From Oligoflexus tunisiensis (GTDB taxonomy: Bacteria > Bdellovibrionota_B > Oligoflexia > Oligoflexales > Oligoflexaceae), in contig NZ_BDFO01000001.1 in the NCBI RefSeq assembly GCF_001748245.1, positions 173,740-237,739 on the forward strand: a stretch of DNA of 64,000 bases, given 5' to 3'. Position numbers and translations under genes: made by a program. Positions 29,528 through 38,282 of this stretch are shown piece after piece (position 1 is the stretch's first letter; each line of letters opens with the position of its first letter). The notes under the pieces were generated by a model. It was not told the DNA's origin, made no database searches, and worked only from the letters and a program-made list of their open reading frames with translations.

Positions 29528-30259
29528 TCAGAACAACGATTTCTGCGCGGGCACGATGCCTTCCGCGATCATGGCGTTCATTTTATCCATCAGCTTTCTG
29601 TGATAGTTGTAGAGCTGGCGCTTATAGCTCGCCGGGTCATCAGCTGGTTTGGGTGGATAGATGGGCTTGCTCAGGAAATGCTCGAGTTTCACCGGTCGCG
29701 GAATGGCGGTGGGTCCCAGACCGCGGGCCATAAAGAAGGGCAAACGCAGTTTTTTATAGATCAGTTTGGTGAGCGGGCTGTCATAGACCTTATAGATATC
29801 ATCCGCCCGCGGGCAGGCCGCCAGCACAATCGGAACACCGGTTTCAAGGGAAAGGCGGGCAAAACCCCGGCGGCGATTCCAAAGAATCTGGTAACGCTCC
29901 GTGTAAGGACGCAGGGATTCGCGCATGCCACCTGGCGCGAGATAAAGCATCTCACCGTTCCTGAGCAGACTGCTGGCCGCTTCCTGGGAGCCAACAATGG
30001 CGCCGAGCTTTTCCATGAGCTCGCCGAGTCCCGGAAAGACGTAAAAAGCACGATCGATCAGAGAACGGGGAAGACGACCGTTGTGACAATAGACAGCCGC
30101 CATGAGCATGAGCATGTCGTAGGTGGCCAGACTATGGTTACAGGCCACAATCACCGGACCACGCCTGGGAACATTCTCCAGACCGTGGACCTCATGCCGG
30201 TGATAGACCCTGAGGGCATTCATGACCGGCAAAAGTTTAAGCGTGAATTCTTCATCCAT
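29528..30259 (-). CDS. PlsC-like lysophospholipid acyltransferase family protein
   Basis: The 243-residue protein contains the acyltransferase motif NHSLATYD (HX4D, about residues 36-43), preceded by PVIVACN, and the later APGGMRES block that corresponds to the glycerophosphate-binding EGTR-type motif, here altered. GVPIVLAACPRADD corresponds to the fourth motif. The family transfers acyl chains to lysophosphatidate or related lipids at the inner membrane. The variant second motif resembles the diacylglycerol-acyltransferase-like subgroup, so the substrate may not be lysophosphatidate. It lies 11 bases after dapF. Confidence 0.8.
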   Translation of the reverse strand: MDEEFTLKLLPVMNALRVYHRHEVHGLENVPRRGPVIVACNHSLATYDMLMLMAAVYCHNGRLPRSLIDRAFYVFPGLGELMEKLGAIVGSQEAASSLLRNGEMLYLAPGGMRESLRPYTERYQILWNRRRGFARLSLETGVPIVLAACPRADDIYKVYDSPLTKLIYKKLRLPFFMARGLGPTAIPRPVKLEHFLSKPIYPPKPADDPASYKRQLYNYHRKLMDKMNAMIAEGIVPAQKSLF

Positions 30260-30270
30260 AGATTTGCCTG

Positions 30271-31221
30271 TTATATGACGAGGCGACCACGAAAGACCAT
30301 TTGAGCCGGCCCAGCAAGCGTGACGGAATCCGCGGCGTTTTCCTGTTTAATGTAAAGTCGTCCACCCGGCATATCAATGCCCAGCCAGTTGCGACGGTCG
30401 GTCAGACCTGAGGCAAAAGCCGCAGCTCCGATGGCGGAAGCACCACTGCCGCAGGCCTGGGTTTCACCAGCCCCGCGCTCCCAAACAAAAACTTCATGGA
30501 GCTCATCGATGGGACGTGTCAGAACCTGAGCTGATATCCTGCGGTCTTCATCCTGCACCTCTTTACTGGCACAAAGATGGACATTGATGCCATCCCAAAG
30601 CGAAGAAATTTGAAAGGCCGGACCAACTTTTCGGATCATATCACGGGTCACCGAGTCGAGAAAGAAACAGAGGTGACGATTGCTGATGGAGACCAGATGC
30701 CAATCTCTTGTCAATTCAGGCATCCCCAGCTCCTGGGCTTTGCGTGTGACGAAAGTTTTCACCGCGTCGTAGTCGGAATTTTCCTTGTTCACCTGCGGAT
30801 GACCCATTTCCACGGCCACCAGCGGCAGCTGTCCGGTACGGCTGGCTGCAAGACGACCGAGAAAACGAATGGTCACCGTGCTGCTTTCCAGTTGCAGGTC
30901 AATGCTGTCGGGAATGTCGACCTTCTGATCGGCCTGCAGGTGATGGGTCAAAATACTGAGGGCCGCACAGCGGATGCCGTTGCCGCAGGTTTGCGCCAGC
31001 GAACCATCGCTATTGATGATCGATAATTTGTAGGGCATCAGATCGCGGGCGGTTTTGGTATGCAAAACCAGAACGCCATCCGCACCAACTCCACTGCCAT
31101 CCCGTGCGCAAAGGGCCGGGGTCTGGCGGCGCAAGGAATCAAAGGTTATCTGATCATGCGTGAACCAGGTGAGGATAAAGTCGTTTTTATTGCCATGCCA
31201 TTTTTCAAATTCGAGCTCCAT
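30271..31221 (-). CDS. dapF: Diaminopimelate epimerase
   Basis: DapF converts LL-diaminopimelate into the meso form for lysine and peptidoglycan. Both catalytic cysteines are visible in their conserved settings: AQTCGNGIRCA (about residues 76-86) and TQACGSGASAIGA. The N-terminus reads KWHGNKNDFI, corresponding to KMHGLGNDF. At 316 residues it is some 40 longer than E. coli DapF, with insertions in the first half. Its ATG overlaps the TGA of the response-regulator gene by one base (TGATG), so translation is probably coupled. Confidence 0.92.
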   Translation of the reverse strand: MELEFEKWHGNKNDFILTWFTHDQITFDSLRRQTPALCARDGSGVGADGVLVLHTKTARDLMPYKLSIINSDGSLAQTCGNGIRCAALSILTHHLQADQKVDIPDSIDLQLESSTVTIRFLGRLAASRTGQLPLVAVEMGHPQVNKENSDYDAVKTFVTRKAQELGMPELTRDWHLVSISNRHLCFFLDSVTRDMIRKVGPAFQISSLWDGINVHLCASKEVQDEDRRISAQVLTRPIDELHEVFVWERGAGETQACGSGASAIGAAAFASGLTDRRNWLGIDMPGGRLYIKQENAADSVTLAGPAQMVFRGRLVI

Positions 31222-31949
31222 CAGCCGGATACCTCTTTTAATTCAGCACAGAATTTATAACCGCGTCCGCGCACACTCTGCAAGATCTCGGGCTGCGAAG
31301 GGTCTTTTTCAAAATATTTGCGCAGGCGCATGATGAAGTTATCGACGGTGCGTGTTTCCACGTTGCCGTGCACACCCCAGACGCGGCCGAGCAGATGCTT
31401 GCGGGTCAGGATCTCCTGCGGATGCTCGAGAAATTCCGTAAGCACTTTGGCCTCCAGGGCCGTGAGGACAAAGCTGCCCTGCGGTCCCTTGAGTTCAAAG
31501 GTCTGAGGATTCCAGGTGACTTCGCGGAATTGAATCAGGGTTTGTTTGCCCGTCCGCAAAGGGCTGAAAAGATCGCTCCGATCAGCCATCCTTTTGACCC
31601 GCAGGAAGAGTTCCTGCAGGCTGAAGGGTTTGGTCATGTAGTCATCCGCTCCGGTTTCCAGGCCCTGCAGCACGTCGTTTTCCGAGGCGCGGGCCGTGAG
31701 CATGAGAATGCCGGTGATCTTATCGTTCTGGCGGATGTGGCTCGCCACCTCGAAGCCATTCATCTCGGGCAGCATCACATCGAGGATGACCAGAGCAAAG
31801 GGACCGTCCTTGTCATATTTTTCAATCGCCTCGCGTCCGTCCTTGGCCAGAGTCACGCGATAACCCTCGGCCTGCAGATTGAGCTCCATATTGAAGGCCA
31901 GATGCGGCTCATCTTCCACGAGAAGGATATGTTTTTGTCCCGTCATCAT
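31221..31949 (-). CDS. OmpR/PhoB-family response regulator
   Basis: I take the start at the double ATG (31949 or 31946), because the longer frame to 32003 only adds non-conserved residues. The 242-residue protein has a receiver domain with the acidic pair (LLVEDEP), the phospho-acceptor Asp in VILDVMLPEMNG, the T in MLTAR and the K in MTKPF. A winged-helix effector domain follows, with LTALEAKVL, the recognition helix TVDNFIMRLRKYF and the ending SVRGRGYKF. It is the natural partner of the histidine kinase upstream in the same orientation. Its regulon is unknown, though dapF is the next gene and probably co-transcribed. Confidence 0.9.
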   Translation of the reverse strand: MMTGQKHILLVEDEPHLAFNMELNLQAEGYRVTLAKDGREAIEKYDKDGPFALVILDVMLPEMNGFEVASHIRQNDKITGILMLTARASENDVLQGLETGADDYMTKPFSLQELFLRVKRMADRSDLFSPLRTGKQTLIQFREVTWNPQTFELKGPQGSFVLTALEAKVLTEFLEHPQEILTRKHLLGRVWGVHGNVETRTVDNFIMRLRKYFEKDPSQPEILQSVRGRGYKFCAELKEVSG

Positions 31950-32032
31950 GCAGTTAAAGCGTCCTTTCGACGTATTAAACCCATACCCCAGGCTGTGATC
32001 CATTTGCAGGGGTCCACCTTAATCCTTGCGAC

Positions 32033-33028
32033 TCAGGAAGCCAAGATGCATTCACGGGACAGAGCCACGGTAAAGCGCGATCCTTTGCCAATCCCTTCGC
32101 TTTGGACCCAAATGCGTCCCCCCATGGAGTTGACCACGGATTTCACAATATAAAGCCCGAGACCTGTGCCCGGGACGGCCGCCTTCTGCGCTCGCGGCGA
32201 ACGATGGAACATGCGGAAGATCTTTCGTTGCTCCGAGGAGGTCAAACCAATTCCGGCGTCTTCGACGGTGATCCAGAGTTCGTATTCCTGGATCGATACC
32301 TGGACCCGGATTGGAGCACCGACCGGGGAGTATTTCAGGGCATTCTCCAAAAGATTGCCGAGCACGATCGTCAGAGCCAGTCGCGAGGCCCCGATCACAA
32401 GGTCCGGACTGCAGCCGATTTTCAGTCTTTGCGGCAAACTGTCATCCATATGGCGCTGCTGATCCGCGACATGTTGAATCAGCTCCCGCAGCGGAATTTC
32501 GTCCTGCTGGTTTTTATAGTCGATGATGCCGCGATCCAGCCGGCCCGCGATCAAAATCCGTTCCACAAGCTGCGAAAGGCGTTCCAAATCCTTTTCGACC
32601 ATCGAAAATATCTTGAGCCGGATGCTTTCGGGAAGCTGATGCCTTTGCAGCGTCTCAAAGCTCAGCTGGAGGCTCGAAAGGGGCGAACGCAGCTCGTGTG
32701 TCACGCTCGAGACAAAGGATTTCTGCTGGGAAATCAGGCTACTCTGAATCTGGGTGAAGACAAAGAGCACGACGGTTCCCACGAGGAAAATGCCGAGCAG
32801 AACGCAGCCGATCACCAGCGTGAAAATGCCGGTGGTGGGGCTGATGGTTGAGGTGGAGCCGATAATGCTGCTGAGCTTGGTCAGGGTTTCCTGCTGGCTC
32901 ATGAACCAGACAACCCAGAGGATGATCATGGTCAGCCAGACGATTTGCAGGGCGACAAACACAAAAATGGGATGCGTCAGCCACCGGAGTAGTTTGACCA
33001 GGATATGTTTCATCTGCCGGGTTTGCAT
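32033..33028 (-). CDS. Membrane sensor histidine kinase
   Basis: This is a kinase of about 331 residues when started at the ATG at 33028. A TTG at 33118 would add 30 residues and an ATG at 33013 would remove five. Two membrane segments (about residues 18-40 and 66-90) flank a very short periplasmic loop, so the stimulus may be sensed in or at the membrane. The H-box reads SVTHELRSPLSSL, followed by the N-box LGNLLENALKYSP, the G1 motif DAGIGL and the G2 motif GTGLGLYIV. It should phosphorylate the OmpR-type protein encoded just downstream. Confidence 0.9.
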   Translation of the reverse strand: MQTRQMKHILVKLLRWLTHPIFVFVALQIVWLTMIILWVVWFMSQQETLTKLSSIIGSTSTISPTTGIFTLVIGCVLLGIFLVGTVVLFVFTQIQSSLISQQKSFVSSVTHELRSPLSSLQLSFETLQRHQLPESIRLKIFSMVEKDLERLSQLVERILIAGRLDRGIIDYKNQQDEIPLRELIQHVADQQRHMDDSLPQRLKIGCSPDLVIGASRLALTIVLGNLLENALKYSPVGAPIRVQVSIQEYELWITVEDAGIGLTSSEQRKIFRMFHRSPRAQKAAVPGTGLGLYIVKSVVNSMGGRIWVQSEGIGKGSRFTVALSRECILAS

Positions 33029-33149
33029 GGTTACTGCGCCTTGTCGACTGAAAGCGGATGGGAGGCGCGCAAGGCGCCACCTCCGGATTAATGCGTATTT
33101 CTGCGTCTGTCCAGACAAGTTGTTCGGGATAATCAGGGAAAATCAGAAA

Positions 33150-34046
33150 TTAACGGCGTTTCTCGCCTGACTGCGTTGCAAACTGTGACTTCAAACGAGT
33201 GGTCTGCCGCGCAAACTGTTTGCTGACTATGGACAAAAGCAGTTGGCCGATCAGGTGACCCTGGTTTTCGGTGACATGTTCGAAGGAAATGGCCACCTTG
33301 TTGCCGGAAATAAAAACCCGCCGGACCTTGGCCGAGATCTTGATGAAGTCGCCGAACTTGTACTGAATGAACTCATGGATCGGGACACTGATTTTGACCT
33401 GATCGCCAGGACGAAAGATCATATCCTTTTCAGCCGTGACCAGAGCTCCATGCATGCTGAGGTCCACGATACGGCCTTCGAGCATGTCGTCCTTGTTCAG
33501 ATGAAATATCGTGATGGGAAGGTTGACGGCGTAGCGCCGGCTGCGGCGGTGATTTTGATTGTCGATGCCGGCCTTGATGCGAGCTGTGATCTGATGCCGA
33601 GGGTTGCCGGGATAGACGATGTACTCGTCGGATTCATGATAGAGCAGAAGCTCCTTGTGATAGATCCGCACGAGGTCATCCGCATCGCGGGTGAGGAAGA
33701 GAACCGGAATGGTTTCGTTGCGGCGCTTCTCTTTGAGGGCACGTATGAGGTTCATCACGGCTGGTTTTTCCGTGAACTCGTCATTGATCACCAGAAGGGA
33801 AATATTGCGGCCGAACTGTCTTGTTAATTCATCCGGCGTGCGTGGCGAGGAGATGGCCAGATGAGGGTACTCCTTCTTCACGAAGCTTTCCATGGCAAAG
33901 GACAGATCCTTGTCGAAGCGATCGCCGAGAGCAAAAATCACATAGTTTTTGCGCTTTTTCCGCGGCCCCTGCAGGTAGGCTTCGATCTTGGCCGCGGTTT
34001 TGTCCTCGATGGAGTCGGTCTTCTTCTTCTCTGTCGTCTCGCTCAT
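33150..34046 (-). CDS. PilZ-domain protein with an N-terminal receiver-like region
   Basis: The 298-residue protein has a Lys-rich start and a receiver-like alpha/beta region (about 35-155, including LLVINDEF and VLFLTRDAD) that lacks a clear phospho-acceptor pattern. A PilZ domain follows at about 165-275, with the cyclic-di-GMP-binding motifs RRSRR and DLSMHGA. It is therefore a probable c-di-GMP-responsive output protein in the cytoplasm. The stop of the large lipoprotein gene is 9 bases before its start, which points to one transcript and perhaps one envelope- or motility-related pathway. Confidence 0.85.
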   Translation of the reverse strand: MSETTEKKKTDSIEDKTAAKIEAYLQGPRKKRKNYVIFALGDRFDKDLSFAMESFVKKEYPHLAISSPRTPDELTRQFGRNISLLVINDEFTEKPAVMNLIRALKEKRRNETIPVLFLTRDADDLVRIYHKELLLYHESDEYIVYPGNPRHQITARIKAGIDNQNHRRSRRYAVNLPITIFHLNKDDMLEGRIVDLSMHGALVTAEKDMIFRPGDQVKISVPIHEFIQYKFGDFIKISAKVRRVFISGNKVAISFEHVTENQGHLIGQLLLSIVSKQFARQTTRLKSQFATQSGEKRR

Positions 34047-34055
34047 GATGGACCC

Positions 34056-36971
34056 TCACATGGCCGTGGTGGGTGAAGCCTTGTTCGTTTGCGCCTGCCC
34101 CGTGGGTTCACTCAGGCCCTGCGTTTGCCGATAAAAGACTTCAGCCTTTTTCAGAAGGCTATAGTGCTTGTCTGCGGGTGTGGCCAGAGCTGTCGACTCG
34201 ATGTATTTCTTCCAGGATTCATGGGCATTCTTCAAATCCTCGCCACGCTGCGTCAGACCCCAGATGCGATGCAGGCTCAGGGCGCGATAGTAGGACAGGC
34301 TGTGAACGGCCTGGGTATACTGCTCATCAGGAATGAAACGCAGCTGGTTTTCGCAGAGATCGAGAATGTCCCTGGTTTTTTTCCAGGAGCTGATGGCAGC
34401 CGCCTGATCCGTCTCCTTGAGCTTCTCGCCGATGTGATAGATGGCGATGGCCTCATTGATATGCGTGCCGATGAAGCGCTTGTCGACGAAGTTGGCCACC
34501 TCCGGACGGCTCGTGACCCGATGGAACGCGGCTGCCGCGCGGATGGGATCCTGGCTCTGGTTCAGATGGATGTCACCGAGTTCATGCTGCACGAGCAGAT
34601 AATCCGGATGGGACTGGGGCAGCGCGTCCAGCAGGTTGATCGCCTCATTCAGCCGACCGGCCTGAATGAGGAGTCTGGCTTCACGGCGCAAATCCTTTTC
34701 CAGGTGCACCGCGCGGGGTCCGCTCCAGTCGAGCCCTTCCTCATCAAAACTCACCACCTGGTTGATGGGTTTGTATTCCTCGTTCAATGTGATCTCGATT
34801 TGGGCGGTGGGACCGGGAATGTCAATGCTTTGATAGAGCGGGCTGCGACCGATGAGGCGACCGTTCAGCTTGATCTGGGCATTGCTGGGATCGGTTTCGA
34901 TGCGAATGGGAATCGAGGAGCGCTGGAGCGCGATGGCCTTGTCCTGACCTTCTGTCCAGATGAAATCGCCCTGATGCAGCCGATAGCCGGTGCGCACGGC
35001 AGTCAGAACCCCACGACGGCTGGCAGCGAACCGACTCAGGCGGGCGATGCCCTGGCGATCGGTGGTGCCGATCCAGCGATCCTGAAGATAAAGGTTTACC
35101 TGAGCGAGCGGTCTTTTATCCGCTACATCGGTGATGGTGATGTATTTGTCCCCACCCTCGGGCTGGCGTTGCAGGGCCACAATCTGCCCGACGCTGGCCG
35201 TCGCGCGTGGCTTGAGCTCCGTAATGCGAACCCGGCTGAAGCCTTCGCTGAGACCCGTGATTTGCGCCGAGCCGATATCGCTCCAGCCGGGCTGGGATCC
35301 GGCGGCATCGTCCTGGAGCCCATGAAGGCGGAGGGTTTCGCCCACCTTCAGCGTGTGGCCGGTCTGCTGACTGAGATTGATGCGAAAGCCGTCCTTCTCA
35401 GCATCGACGAGACTGCCTTCAAAAGGAAGCCAGTTGCTGAGTTCAAGGCTGGCTTGATGGAACATGGCACGCATGACCTTGGAATCCGGACGTGCGGTCA
35501 GACGCTGCAGGGAGGCGGCGATCACGCGACCATCGGCATTGATGAGACTGAGCTCCAGGGATGAGGCCGGGCCCAGGATCAGGGTGGGGCGAAGAGCCCA
35601 TTCAAACTCAGCAACAAGATCAGGCTGATTCCAGCCCTGACGACCGATCTGCTGAAGGCTGAGGCCATTGCGGTCGAGAACCTGGGACACGCGTTCCCAG
35701 TCGGCTTCGATAAAGGGCGGTTGATTGATGAGATTCTGTCGAATGCCTTCCTGAATGACTTTATCCCAGCTGGTGATGGCGCCGGCATCCGGTGTTTCAC
35801 TGCCGGAGTTTTGAATTCTCAAAGGCAAAAGCAGCAGACGGGCCCGTGCCGGTGTACGGCTGGAGAAACCCTGGACGATGGTCCAGGGGCCGTTGCTGCT
35901 CAGAACCTGGCTGGCGCGGGCCGGCAGCTGGCCCGAAGCCTCGAGCGTGATGGCCGTCCCGTCTGCTGGTTTTTGCGCGAAGTTATGCGCAAAATAGCCG
36001 AAACTGTCCGTGCGACCGAGTTCCCTGTCGCCTATTTTGATGCTGACATCATGCAGGCCACGAATGGCCTTGTAGCTTTTTTGCAGAGCGAAAACCTCCA
36101 TGGCCTGGCCGCGGATCAGATCGATGCGCACCTTGTCGCCATGAGCCAGCGAAATGATTTTGGTCTGGGGTTGAAAGCCGAGGGCGCGGACCAGAATATG
36201 AACATTGTCGGTGGCAAAGCTGGCTGGCAGGGTCAGCGAGCAGCGGCCACGTGCATTGGTGCTGCATCCGTCCAGCCATTGCCCACGCTCAGGGTCACCA
36301 TAAAGGATGTGAGCATCACTGACGTTTTCCCGGCCGCTCGCGGTATAGAATGTGATGAGCCTGGAACTTTGCTCGGCGTTTTCCAAAAGAGTGTTGGCAG
36401 CCTTCTGCGCGGACAGCTCGGGATCAAAGGGCTCCATTTCGTGGGGGAATGTGCCGGGATTTTCGCCGTTGACCGTCTGCAGAGCGGAGATGAGTCCAGG
36501 ATCCTCGCTGGGAAGGGCCACGTCCGTCGGCTGAGCTGATTCCGGCTGCGGTTCCGCTTCAGCTGTTTTGGTCTCCAGGGTTTCCGCGGCAGGGGTCGGA
36601 GGCTCAGGAACATTTTTGGGAACCGCGTAAAGGGTGGCCTGAAGTTTGAAATGATTCAGCTCGCCTTTGCTGATGCGCACCGTTTCAAAGTAAGGCGCAT
36701 AAAACAGCTGGGAGCTGGGCTTGTTGATTTCGACCAGAGCGGCTTCATCCACAGGCAATTCCAGGCTGATCGTGGCCTGGCCCCGGTCGTTGGTTTGACC
36801 TGCGAGCTGCTTTTGGATGGAGATCTGGGCCCCCGGGATGGGCTCCCCGGCGCCATCCGTCACGCGAATGGAAAAGGTGGCTTCCGCCTTGAAAAATCGG
36901 CAGCTTTGAAGGCCCGGAGCCAGCAGCAAAAGACCCAATAAAAGACCAAGAGTGCGGTTCAACCGACTCAT
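34056..36971 (-). CDS. Large lipoprotein with PEGA domain and C-terminal TPR-like repeats
   Basis: The 971-residue protein has a lipoprotein signal (GLQSC, Cys24). Beta-rich modules resembling carboxypeptidase-regulatory or Ig-like folds follow (SIRVTDGAGEPIPGAQISIQ near residue 35, and similar blocks near 300 and 615). After these come a PEGA domain (IPIRIETDPSNAQIKLNGRL at about 690) and a helical C-terminus with TPR-like spacing. PEGA domains are carried by extracytoplasmic surface proteins. A Pro/Glu-rich low-complexity linker lies near 125-160. I do not know a named orthologue. It is second in the series after the one-TM protein and just before the PilZ gene. Confidence 0.7.
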   Translation of the reverse strand: MSRLNRTLGLLLGLLLLAPGLQSCRFFKAEATFSIRVTDGAGEPIPGAQISIQKQLAGQTNDRGQATISLELPVDEAALVEINKPSSQLFYAPYFETVRISKGELNHFKLQATLYAVPKNVPEPPTPAAETLETKTAEAEPQPESAQPTDVALPSEDPGLISALQTVNGENPGTFPHEMEPFDPELSAQKAANTLLENAEQSSRLITFYTASGRENVSDAHILYGDPERGQWLDGCSTNARGRCSLTLPASFATDNVHILVRALGFQPQTKIISLAHGDKVRIDLIRGQAMEVFALQKSYKAIRGLHDVSIKIGDRELGRTDSFGYFAHNFAQKPADGTAITLEASGQLPARASQVLSSNGPWTIVQGFSSRTPARARLLLLPLRIQNSGSETPDAGAITSWDKVIQEGIRQNLINQPPFIEADWERVSQVLDRNGLSLQQIGRQGWNQPDLVAEFEWALRPTLILGPASSLELSLINADGRVIAASLQRLTARPDSKVMRAMFHQASLELSNWLPFEGSLVDAEKDGFRINLSQQTGHTLKVGETLRLHGLQDDAAGSQPGWSDIGSAQITGLSEGFSRVRITELKPRATASVGQIVALQRQPEGGDKYITITDVADKRPLAQVNLYLQDRWIGTTDRQGIARLSRFAASRRGVLTAVRTGYRLHQGDFIWTEGQDKAIALQRSSIPIRIETDPSNAQIKLNGRLIGRSPLYQSIDIPGPTAQIEITLNEEYKPINQVVSFDEEGLDWSGPRAVHLEKDLRREARLLIQAGRLNEAINLLDALPQSHPDYLLVQHELGDIHLNQSQDPIRAAAAFHRVTSRPEVANFVDKRFIGTHINEAIAIYHIGEKLKETDQAAAISSWKKTRDILDLCENQLRFIPDEQYTQAVHSLSYYRALSLHRIWGLTQRGEDLKNAHESWKKYIESTALATPADKHYSLLKKAEVFYRQTQGLSEPTGQAQTNKASPTTAM

Positions 36972-37072
36972 GAATACCCCCTCGTAAGCAAAAAATTCCT
37001 GCTTTCATTGTAGCAAAGGGGCAGGTCACCGACGAGGGGCTGACGCGGATCGAAAGGTTGAATGACGCTCAT

Positions 37073-38038
37073 TTATTGCGTGACGGTGTTGTCCACAGAG
37101 TCCTTGTCTTCAGAACCCAGACGGGTTTGCTTAACCTTGGGTTCCTTGGTCAGAGGGAAGGCGAAATCCTTGACGCGACCCTGGTCGTCCTTCACCGTGA
37201 TTTTCACCGCCGTGAAAAGTCCCTTTCGTTTGGCGGGACTGGCGAAATGGTAAACTTTGTTCTTATAGTATCGGATGTTGAAATGCTGATCCGAGCCTGA
37301 ATCCTCCTGATCGTCGGCATCCCCGGAATTGTCGTTGGCCTCAGCCTGAGTTTCCAGCCAGATCCCTTCCTTGCCGTTTTCAAAAAACCGGGCCTGTGCG
37401 GTCACGGTGCCGGAAGCCTTGCTGCCCTTGTTGGTATTCTTCAGCGAGAATCGAACGGTCAGTATTTCATTATGAATGGCACTTGAGAAATTTTCGATCG
37501 CGATGGTTGGTACCCCTTCCGGGGCCTTGGCGGCAACTTTTCCCTGGGGCTCGGGAACGGGTTTCGCTGCAGCAGGAGCCGGGCTTGGAGGAAACGCCTT
37601 GGCCGCCAGATTGGGTGCTGCAGGACGAATCACAGGCTGCGCCGCCTGGGGTTTCGGCTGTTCTTCGGGTGCTTCTGCGACCTGTTGCTCCGAAGCCTTT
37701 TCAGACGGATGCAGAGGATGTCCATCGTTGGGATAGGCTTTTTCATAAACCTGATCATAACGCGTCTGATAATTGAAAATCACCGACAGAAGATTGCGGC
37801 TGCGGGCGCGAAGTTCCTTGTTCAGACCATGCTCGCGAACGAGCAGCAGACTGGCCACCAGGGACCAGCTGACCAGAAGACCCAACGTACCGACCGTCAG
37901 GTAGCCTGTTTTGATGCTGAATTTAAGAGTGTGCGTCCGCTTGGAATCGATGAAGTAAATGATATTGAGATAACGCTTCCGCACGCTGCGCCGCCGGTTG
38001 CCAGCTTTCTCTTTTGCTTCCAGGCTTTTTTGAGTCAC
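37073..38038 (-). CDS. Single-pass membrane protein of unknown function with Pro/Ala-rich linker
   Basis: I do not recognise this 321-residue protein. It has a strongly basic cytoplasmic N-terminus (residues 1-40), one membrane segment (about 45-68) and a coiled region. A Pro/Ala/Glu-rich stretch (about 115-175) and a beta-rich C-terminal domain with an acidic loop (GDADDQEDSGSD) complete it. The topology suggests a periplasmic C-terminus held away from the membrane. It is the first gene behind the promoter at 38086-38113 and is followed 101 bases later by the PEGA lipoprotein, so the two may work together at the envelope. Confidence 0.65.
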   Translation of the reverse strand: MTQKSLEAKEKAGNRRRSVRKRYLNIIYFIDSKRTHTLKFSIKTGYLTVGTLGLLVSWSLVASLLLVREHGLNKELRARSRNLLSVIFNYQTRYDQVYEKAYPNDGHPLHPSEKASEQQVAEAPEEQPKPQAAQPVIRPAAPNLAAKAFPPSPAPAAAKPVPEPQGKVAAKAPEGVPTIAIENFSSAIHNEILTVRFSLKNTNKGSKASGTVTAQARFFENGKEGIWLETQAEANDNSGDADDQEDSGSDQHFNIRYYKNKVYHFASPAKRKGLFTAVKITVKDDQGRVKDFAFPLTKEPKVKQTRLGSEDKDSVDNTVTQ

Positions 38039-38085
38039 GGAAGATCCCCCAAACGGTGGGCGGGATGATTCTCCACCTCGGCTCT

Positions 38086-38113
38086 ATTATACCACTTTGA
38101 CTTTCACTGACAA
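38086..38113 (-). promoter_or_regulatory. Strong sigma-70 promoter for the 38.0-28.9 kb gene series
   Basis: On the minus strand TTGTCA (38113-38108), a 16-base spacer and a perfect TATAAT (38091-38086) lie 48 bases before the ATG at 38038. Eight genes follow in the same direction, most of them closely spaced. Confidence 0.7.
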
Positions 38114-38282
38114 ATGGCAGGGCTGGGAAAAATCCGCCGGGCGCATGGAACATTTGAGCAAACAAGCGTTTTTTCATGCTGTACGCTTGATTTACGGGTT
38201 AGAATGAAACCTCAGTATCTGGTATCTTGCCGATCCTTGGCGAACGTGCGCCTTGAAATCGATTTTGTGAGAAAGGGACGCC

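Noticed and set aside
34089..35564. 491-residue frame antisense to the PEGA lipoprotein gene
   Set aside because: It is entirely within the lipoprotein gene on the other strand, with no recognisable domain.
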